Positions 59,001 to 64,000 of a DNA stretch of 64,000 nt are shown here, one piece after another. Source of the DNA: Monarcha castaneiventris obscurior (taxonomy: Eukaryota; Chordata; Aves; Passeriformes; Monarchidae); the NCBI GenBank assembly GCA_026261815.1, contig JAMPIT010000493.1, positions 7,085,501 through 7,149,500 of the forward strand, written 5' to 3'. A program made the translations under genes and the position numbers. Each line of letters starts with the position of its first letter. Positions within the stretch are counted from its first letter, which is position 1. The notes below the pieces were generated by a model. It was not told the origin of the DNA. It worked only from the letters and a program-made list of their open reading frames with translations, and did no database searches.

Positions 59001-61325
59001 CTGGATACTGAAGCACTTTGCTCAGGTGATAATTTCATTTACTGTTAAGACATTGCTTAGACCTAAATGTGAACGTATCCTCTGTTCCTCCATAATACAT
59101 ACTCCCAGGCACATAACATCTCATTTAATTTGATTTTTAAAGTGTAATTTTATATGTCTAAGCAACCGGTAGACTAAAATCATTGGATCAACTTTGAGAA
59201 ATAAATTTAATGTGCCAGATTCACTGGGAACACCCAGTGACACTACTGTGTTACAGCACAATATTAAATAGACTAGAGGCTTCCCAGTTGTCTGCAGGAA
59301 TCTGTACATTAAAACCTACAACACAATTGTTGTTTGTGAAGGTAACAGGGATAACACCGACCTGGATTTTCCATATTAATTGGTTTCAGTCGGGATTTTC
59401 AGGTAGTCTGGTGCTCATTAACCACACACTATGGTTTCTGGTGAAGTCGCTTTTTTTTGGAAACACAGATGTGTGCTCTGCTGCTCTAAATTAGTGGGGT
59501 TACAGTAATTCTTTGTGATGCCAGGGTAGGAATTTGATCACACCATAGCTGACATCTGGGCTCTGCTGTCCAGCTGGCAGGACTGGAGCTGTGGAAGCCT
59601 TATGCAGTAAGACAGTTTTAAGAAGATGTCTAACTTGTCATGGGTTCTGAACTCATCATATAGATCCTTACTTGCCCTGCCTACATAAGCTGATTTTTTA
59701 TTTTCCCTAAGAAAAGGAGAGGGGAAAGGATTCAATTTAAGGATCAGATTGTGCCTCTCTCATTCAACGCAGAATTTTGCATATGAGTAAAAATTTTGTC
59801 ATCTTCTCATCCAGATTTGCTTGCTCTAAATGAGCCCTTTGGCTTATCATGGCATTTATTGATACAGAGGGAATTTATAGGCACTGAGAAGTGCTTGAAG
59901 GAAGAAGTGTCATGCGCACACATTAGTGCATTATCTGCAGGGCTTTGGGAAACTGCTGGGGTTTTGCTAGCATGTGGGAAAAAAACACGCCAGAAAATTG
60001 AGAAACTGGGTCATCTGGATTCATTTGCTTCGTCTTTCCAGCTGGGCTTTTGTTGCTGCTCAGGCTGACATATCTGAGCTCACACAGATTGTGCTGCAGC
60101 AGGATCCTATGGCATCCTCCACGCCTGCTGTCCCTGCTCTCAGCTTGTTCATACTCCTGCATGTCTGGAGGGCCCAGGCCAAGGGCAGGGTTGTGTGGAG
60201 CTGGCTGTGAGCTCTTATGAGCAGCAAGAGGCTGCCTCTGCCTCAGTGAGGGTCCCTGCAAGGTGCTACAGGCAAAGGCATAGGCAGGGGGGATGTACAC
60301 AAGCTCCAGCAGTGTTGTTGTCACAGAAAGAGCAGCCAGCTGTGTGTGCACTCACCTCCCTGGAGTGTTCTGCCTCTCACCTTATTCTTCTTCAGCTACT
60401 TGTTCCTCCATTCCTTTTTTTCTAGACAGCACAACAGCCTCTCCAGTCTAGGCTGTTTTTCTTCCTCTATCCCAAAACCCTCCTGAAAAAACTGCCAGAC
60501 CTTTTTTGGGGCAAGTGCTAATTTGGTGGCTGTGTTTAAATTCAGTATAATCTCATTCTTTTGGTGAGTGGTGATCAGAAAGGCTGAACTGTGAAAGTGA
60601 GATTATAAGGAGTAAGTACATTGCTTGATTTCACAGTGTACTGGGCACAACCATTCTCTGTCTTATCACATGAATACATTTTTGTACTGTTAATTTTCCT
60701 ATACAAAAATTATATTCTCTGCCATGTCAGAGAAGTTTGTTTTCATTCCAAGTGCCCAGTGAGTTTTCTCTCCTATAATCTGGATTCTTCAGGGAATGAG
60801 ACTGCCGTGGGCTGTGCACATCTTTGTCTCTCCTTTCTCCTTCCATGAGAACTTGTGATAAGGGGGGTGGAGAGTCACTAAGGTTTAAAGTTCCTCTGAG
60901 CTGAATGCATGGCAAGAGCTCCCAGAGAAAGAAATTCTGTTAGCACCCTGCTCTGTGATGAGACAATAAGTCACAGATTCACCCCTTAATAAGTTCTGGA
61001 GATCCCCATAGGACAGGATTGATGTGTCCCAGCTGAAGTTTTGGTGAGAGCACATGTGTTACTCAGCACCAGTGTCATATAAGACATGATTTCTCCTTGC
61101 AGAACCATTTATTGGCTGGTTCAAGTGAAGAGTGTGGGTATTCTTCAACTTGTAGTCTTCTGTAGAAGATACAGGCTGTATCAGAGCAACAGATGATACA
61201 CCAAGCTCAACACATATTTTATCATATTTTCCTTTAGGTGGAAAAACTGGCAAAGTACTTGGACCCGAATGATTTGGGGAGAATCAATTTTAAGGACTTC
61301 TGTCACGGAGTTTTTGCTATTAAAG
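20048..61325 (+). CDS. RAB11FIP4: RAB11FIP4, Rab11 family-interacting protein 4 (first two coding exons; 3' part outside)
   Basis: A class II Rab11-FIP: an endosomal adaptor binding Rab11 (and Arf GTPases) in recycling and cytokinesis. Only the N-terminal EF-hand region is in the window; the coiled coil and C-terminal Rab-binding domain lie beyond 64000. Exons 20057-20191 and 61238-61325 join in phase 0, with donor GTGAGT and acceptor TTTCCTTTAG, giving an intron of 41,046 bp. Exon 2 encodes YLDPNDLGRINFKDF, which I recognise as FIP4; the paralogue RAB11FIP3 differs at several of these positions. Translation may start at 20048 (poor context) or 20057 (G at -3 and +4). Same strand as SCPEP1, about 9 kb from it. 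Confidence 0.9.
20057..20191 (+). CDS. RAB11FIP4: RAB11FIP4 coding exon 1 (first EF-hand)
   Basis: From the ATG at 20057 the exon encodes MEPASLLRFLRKLKEVFDVC and then DEDADGFIRVEHF, an EF-hand loop with Asp at positions 1, 3 and 5, Gly at 6 and Ile at 8. Position 12, normally Glu, is His, so calcium binding is doubtful. The exon ends FGQGDE at donor GTGAGT (20192). An in-frame ATG nine bases upstream (20048) adds Met-Pro-Val. The open frame continues to 20635 only by reading through the donor. Confidence 0.92.
20192..20767. other. RAB11FIP4 intron 1, GC-rich 5' part
   Basis: CpG-rich continuation of the promoter island. Overlapping frames of up to 195 codons on both strands reflect high GC and shortage of stops, not genes. 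Confidence 0.7.
20768..20843 (+). repeat. 16-bp minisatellite in intron 1
   Basis: Nearly five tandem copies of a 16-bp unit of the form CTCCATCCCTGCCTCC (variants with AGCCC and TCTCT), starting at 20768, 20784, 20800, 20816 and 20832. Confidence 0.9.
20844..31765. other. RAB11FIP4 intron 1, 20.8-31.8 kb: no gene seen
   Basis: About 11 kb of AT-rich intron with short frames only (longest 152 codons on the minus strand at 22579-23037, no recognisable domain). A 22-bp tandem duplication (18 bp repeated exactly) lies at 25182-25221 and a T run at about 31133-31150. No transposon family, RNA gene or further RAB11FIP4 exon was recognised. Confidence 0.65.
25182..25221 (+). repeat. Two-copy tandem duplication, 22-bp period
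   Basis: The 18 bases GTACAGCTAAGAATTGAT occur at 25182-25199 and again at 25204-25221, separated by GCAT. Confidence 0.9.
31771..31814 (+). repeat. Collapsed 5' LTR forming a perfect hairpin
   Basis: The first 30 bp match the 3' LTR start with three differences. They are followed directly by a piece resembling the LTR terminus (TCTCATAACCTCA). The result is a perfect 14-bp inverted repeat (31781-31794 and 31801-31814) around the 6-base loop TGCTTT, then pol sequence. This is what remains after deletion of the LTR interior and of everything up to the end of reverse transcriptase. Confidence 0.75.
31815..32403 (+). pseudogene. ERV pol remnant: RT connection and RNase H, N-terminal part
   Basis: Open in one frame from the hairpin to a TGA at 32393-32395. 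The first third resembles the thumb/connection end of an ERVL-like reverse transcriptase. RNase H follows, with three of its four acidic residues visible: Asp (32162) in FFTDSS, Glu (32276) in LAELKAIQ and Asp (32348) in YTDSW. The TGA replaces what is a Trp codon in related elements (inferred from family pattern). The domain is then split by a nested LTR. Non-functional. Confidence 0.85.
32404..32760 (-). mobile_element. Nested antisense solo LTR inside RNase H
   Basis: A 357-bp insert splits the RNase H frame between the codons on either side. AAAGGC occurs immediately before (32398-32403) and after (32761-32766), a 6-bp target duplication typical of ERVK-like (class II) elements. The right end is CA as expected, but the left end reads TA rather than TG, presumably a point change. 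AATAAA on the minus strand (32525-32530) sets orientation. Insert plus duplication is 363 bp, a multiple of three. Family unknown. Confidence 0.65.
32761..33831 (+). pseudogene. ERV pol remnant: RNase H C-terminus and integrase
   Basis: Continues RNase H (HVDAHVPRT and the fourth acidic residue, Asp at 32921, in NEQVDQAA) and runs into integrase. The integrase has an H-H-C-C zinc motif (His 33002 and 33017, Cys 33104 and 33113) and the catalytic D,D-35-E residues (Asp 33203, Asp 33380, Glu 33488). A frameshift near 33530-33545 leads to TAG at 33563-33565. The C-terminal tail continues in another frame with a TGA at 33592 and the presumed original stop at 33829-33831. Similar to ERVL-type integrases. 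Non-functional as it stands; not a host gene. Confidence 0.88.
33832..33984 (+). other. ERV segment between pol and 3' LTR with polypurine tract
   Basis: About 150 bp without coding potential; no env. It ends in a purine-rich stretch (33971-33984, AATAAGGGGTGGAA) directly abutting the LTR, the position of the plus-strand primer site in retroviruses. Confidence 0.75.
33985..34558 (+). repeat. 3' LTR of the ERVL-type element
   Basis: 574 bp from TGTCCTGGGG to CCCCAGGACA. The ends are unusually long imperfect inverted repeats (about 24 bp). AATAAA at 34176-34181 is the likely LTR poly(A) signal, followed by A-rich then G-rich sequence. Sense orientation within the host intron makes this the one LTR in the window whose poly(A) signal faces the RAB11FIP4 transcript. 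Confidence 0.88.
34564..38754. other. RAB11FIP4 intron 1, 34.6-38.8 kb: no gene seen
   Basis: Ordinary intron. Near 36270-36345 the sequence (AGACTAGATGAT, then ATTCTGAC) vaguely resembles a decayed CR1/L3 LINE 3' end, too weak to call. Longest open frame 136 codons (minus strand), no domain. Confidence 0.6.
38759..39230 (-). mobile_element. Antisense solo LTR with 4-bp target duplication
   Basis: 472 bp with terminal inverted repeats TGATGCC and GGCATCA. It is flanked by CCAG on both sides (38755-38758 and 39231-39234), a 4-bp target duplication typical of class I (ERV1, gammaretrovirus-like) elements. AATAAA on the minus strand (complement of 38830-38835) shows that it is antisense to RAB11FIP4. 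No internal retroviral sequence. I do not recognise the family name. Confidence 0.82.
39235..47848. other. RAB11FIP4 intron 1, 39.2-47.8 kb: no gene seen
   Basis: Ordinary intron. Open frames of 156 codons (39266-39736, minus), 185 codons (46848-47405, minus) and 141 codons (46902-47327, plus) show no recognisable domain. A 7-bp unit CTGTGTG is repeated three times at 40073-40093. An (AGAA)-like run ends the segment. Confidence 0.6.
47855..48548 (-). mobile_element. Antisense solo LTR with 6-bp target duplication
   Basis: 694 bp, TGTTAGG at one end and TCCTACA at the other, flanked by AGAAAG on both sides (47849-47854 and 48549-48554). A 6-bp duplication fits ERVK-like (class II) elements. 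The left flank is an AGAA-type simple repeat, so the match is slightly less decisive. On the minus strand the LTR shows a TATA box (TTATAAAAAG, 48173-48182) and AATAAA about 100 bp further on (48070-48075), a complete U3-R-U5 layout. No internal genes. Confidence 0.82.
48549..49190. other. GC-rich block of unknown nature in intron 1
   Basis: About 640 bp, far richer in GC and CG dinucleotides than the surrounding intron, with long open frames on both strands (192 codons plus, 163 codons minus) that I do not recognise. It could be an intronic CpG island, an unrecognised repeat or a decayed retrocopy. Confidence 0.5.
49191..61237. other. RAB11FIP4 intron 1, 3' part: no gene seen
   Basis: About 12 kb of ordinary intron ending in the acceptor TTTCCTTTAG at 61228-61237. 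Open frames reach 142 codons (59923-60351, minus) without recognisable domains. A GTAT/GTAC-rich stretch occurs near 58720-58745. No RNA gene or clear transposon was recognised. Confidence 0.6.
61238..61325 (+). CDS. RAB11FIP4: RAB11FIP4 coding exon 2 (second EF-hand)
   Basis: 88 nt between TTTCCTTTAG and donor GTATGT, entering in phase 0 and leaving one base of a split Gly codon. Encodes VEKLAKYLDPNDLGRINFKD and then FCHGVFAIK. The EF-hand loop has Asp at 1, Asn at 3, Gly at 6 and Ile at 8, with Asp at 12. The match to the FIP4 family is strong. Confidence 0.94.
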
Positions 61326-61791
61326 GTATGTGCATATTTCTTAAAAATAATCCTGTTCAGTTCCACTAATGTTTCTCTGATTGCAGAAAATGTAATGATC
61401 AAAGGCATCCTCTCTTTTAACTGTGGTTATTTGTAGTGACAGTAGAGCAGCTCTGGGAACAGAGCCAGGATATTTTTCCTTTTTGTGCATCTCATGTATT
61501 AATGGTGAGCAGTGTTAAGAGTTCCTGCATCCACAGGTGCTTGGGCATTGGTTTACTGCTAATTTTTGTCGGAATAAATGTGTTGTAGCTTAAAGACAAA
61601 TACAGCAGAAGAAAAAGTAGCTTTGCAGTTAACAGCAGGGCCCAGGTTTCATACTTCCAGATTCTGATCTTGTTCTGCTGCTGATTTACCTCAGGTAGTC
61701 AGGGAACCCTTGGGCTTTCGGTTCTCTACTAGGAAATTTAAGACTATTATATTCCTCTTCAGGTATCTGCAAGGTATAATTTTTATAGATG

Positions 61792-61814
61792 TATATATAT
61801 ATATATATATATAT
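61792..61814. repeat. (TA)n microsatellite
   Basis: About 11 TA units in intron 2. Confidence 0.9.
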
Positions 61815-62934
61815 TTCAGAGTATTTGGGGTCATGTATTGGAAGGAAATTAGTTCATTACAGTTGGCCATGCAAACCCTGAAGATGGAGAATGAGTGGAT
61901 TCAGCCACCTCCTGTCCAAGGAAACCATCCTTGACAGAAGACCCAGACATTGTTATGTTTTAGAGCTTAGCCTAAAGGCAACAAAAAAAAACAATGAGGA
62001 GGGACTTCAGCTGATTTGCTGCTGATTGCTTTTCTGACTTCCCATAGTGAAATAATCCATCCTATCCTTTTCTGGACACGTGGTGTGTTCTTTATAAAGT
62101 GTCAGAGTGATGAGCTTCAGGGGCTCATCACTGAGGTGCCTTCCCCAGAGGCTTCACTTCAGGGACAGGGTGAATGTCACAGTGATCGTGGTGTGGTTCC
62201 AGGAGAAGCCTCTGGAGAGTCTGCTATGATGAGATTATTATGAAGTCATAACGATGCAAAAACGTAGAACCACAGCACTTTTAATTAAAGTTTATGGCAG
62301 CCAAAGACAGTGTATAATTAGGTAAAATTACAGTGAGAAGCTGCTCTCATCAATGTTCTTGGAGACACTGTCCAAGGTGACACTGAGGTGTTTGAAGAGA
62401 AGGCAAGAGAAAGCCCAGAAGGAAAGTTATTACATTCATGCACAGACCCTGAAGTCTCTGCTGGAGAGCAGAAAATGCTGTAGCAAACTGAGTTCTAGTT
62501 TAAGTAAGACACAAGCTCTGTAAATCATCTGATGTCTTCTGTAATTCACGGTCTAAAGATGTGCACAAATGCACAAAATATGATGAGGAAGGGATAGAAA
62601 TGACCCAGAACATCTCTTCTGTGGTAACTGTGCCCTTGTCCATGTACCTTCAGAGATGCAGTGGGCAGCTGCATCTCCTATTTTACTGATCCAGCTGCAT
62701 CTCCTCCCTCCTACTGTGGGGACAGCGTGGGAATATTGACTTATCAGAGTCATGAGGCCCTGAGGGTTTTCATCCTTGCTCACCTCATGGGAACTGATTC
62801 TTGTGTTCATATCCTAAGGTTTAATCCTGCAAAGGTGTGACCAGATCAAACTCTCTGGAGTACCTTGCACTCCAAGTTCATTAATAGCTTGAAGCCCAGG
62901 TGTGGAGCTGTAGGGTCCAAATCGTTTGTGTGAT

Positions 62935-62970
62935 GGTTGTTAGGATGTATCTGGTTGTTAGGATGTATCT
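62935..62970 (+). repeat. Perfect 18-bp tandem duplication
   Basis: GGTTGTTAGGATGTATCT occurs twice, back to back, at 62935-62952 and 62953-62970, with no mismatches. Confidence 0.95.
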
Positions 62971-64000
62971 GTGAACAGATGCAGAGAAATCACTCGATTC
63001 TACAGCATCACCTAGAGCTCCCTTAGCACATCATTAGCATTTCAACACTTACACAGAGTCAGTGCTAAGTGTTTATCATCACAGCAGCAGCAGCTGTATC
63101 TATTTCTGATAAGACACTGTGCTGCATGTTTTCACAGCATCTCTTTAGAAAAGCTGCTTCTATTGCTTACCTCACAGCATGGAAATTTTATTCATCTTTG
63201 GCTACCTGCCGTATTTTCCTTAAAAATTAGATTGGTTATGTTAAAGTTCAGAAAGGGCATGTCTGCCTTACAGAATGGAAAGCCTCCACCATGTTGTTTT
63301 AGTGCAGCCACATCCCAAGGGGAGTAGCAGTCTTATTATCAAACAAAAGCAATTTGTCTTGGCAGCAACAGGTTATAAATATGATTCTTTGACACCTCAG
63401 CCTATTACAATTGCTTGGGGCAGTCAGATTAATGGAGCAAAATGAGATGCTACTATAAATCCAGTGGGGTTTTCAGTAATAGAGTATGAAGTTGTGTTAT
63501 TTTTAGCACCAGAAGCCAAATGTTTAAATTCAAGCTTTATAATCCTAATGCCTTACAGTATTTCTTATTTATGAGTCTTCAAATTAATTTGTCTAATAGA
63601 TGCTTGCCCTTATAGTATGGTGAAGAAATTGTTTGCTGCACATAGGTGATATAGTGTCAAGGTTTTTTGGTGGTTCAGTGCCTTGAATTTATTTAAATCA
63701 TGAGGTTTGAGGCATCTAAGAACAACAGATTCAAATCAGAGTTGACATCTGATGATGTTGGTTTGAGCATCTCATATCCAGGGTTGGATCTCAGTGAAAA
63801 GCTAAATGTTGGAACTTGAAAAAATCCCGAACATCGGAGCGTGTAATGCTGCATAAATGGTTGGTAGAGAAACTCCAACCCCTGCATCTAAAATCTGCAG
63901 CTTGGCCTCTCTCCTCCGTAAACCAGGGCATTGTTTACTCTTGCACGGTACAAATGAGAAGTGCTGTGTTCCTCTACAAATGGACATCAAGCCTTGTCTC

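Larger units (their letters stand above)
61326..64000. other. RAB11FIP4 intron 2, start: no gene seen
   Basis: 2.7 kb of ordinary intron running off the window, with a (TA)n tract at 61792-61814 and an 18-bp tandem duplication at 62935-62970. Confidence 0.7.

Noticed and set aside
61238..61325. Assignment to RAB11FIP3 rather than RAB11FIP4
   Set aside because: The LDPNDLGRINFKDF segment matches FIP4 as I know it, and SCPEP1 linkage (human chromosome 17 synteny) fits FIP4; FIP3 belongs to a different synteny group.

Overview
This is a stretch of vertebrate nuclear genome, most likely a bird and probably a songbird. Evidence for a bird: small GT-AG introns in a gene whose protein matches vertebrate SCPEP1; a SINE with a tRNA-like head and a CR1-type 3' tail of the kind known from zebra finch; several LTRs of bird endogenous-retrovirus types, including one with the widespread avian ERVL-like terminal sequence; and SCPEP1 and RAB11FIP4 lying side by side, both of which belong to the human chromosome 17 / chicken chromosome 19 synteny group. 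There are no bacterial features.

Layout. Bases 1-9888 carry SCPEP1 (retinoid-inducible serine carboxypeptidase 1) on the + strand. The window opens inside the signal-peptide exon, and thirteen exons can be placed by splice signals. Joined, they give exactly 431 codons including the stop, with the Ser-Asp-His triad intact. Its 3' UTR probably runs to a poly(A) signal at 10988. About 9 kb of intergenic DNA follows, holding one antisense ERVL-type solo LTR (11405-11961). From about 18.9 kb the sequence becomes very GC-rich: a C-rich minisatellite of roughly 850 bp, CCCT runs and a CpG island lead into the first coding exon of RAB11FIP4 (+ strand, 20057-20191, possibly from 20048). A 13-codon upstream ORF overlaps its first ATG. 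The second coding exon lies 41 kb downstream at 61238-61325, and the window ends in intron 2.

The 41-kb RAB11FIP4 intron 1 contains most of the mobile DNA. The main item is a 2.8-kb deleted endogenous retrovirus of ERVL type (31771-34558), still bracketed by a 5-bp target duplication. Its 5' LTR has collapsed into a 14-bp perfect hairpin, its gag, protease and most of reverse transcriptase are gone, its RNase H domain is interrupted by a nested antisense solo LTR, and its integrase retains all recognisable catalytic and zinc-binding residues. Two more antisense solo LTRs (38759-39230 and 47855-48548) have clean ends and target duplications. A GC-rich block at 48.55-49.19 kb is unexplained.

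How the genes relate: the two genes are head-to-tail neighbours on one strand and do different jobs (a lysosomal/secretory S10 peptidase and a Rab11-binding endosomal recycling adaptor). Nothing in the sequence suggests co-regulation. I found no tRNA gene, no microRNA I could recognise and no CRISPR. The many short open frames elsewhere look like chance.
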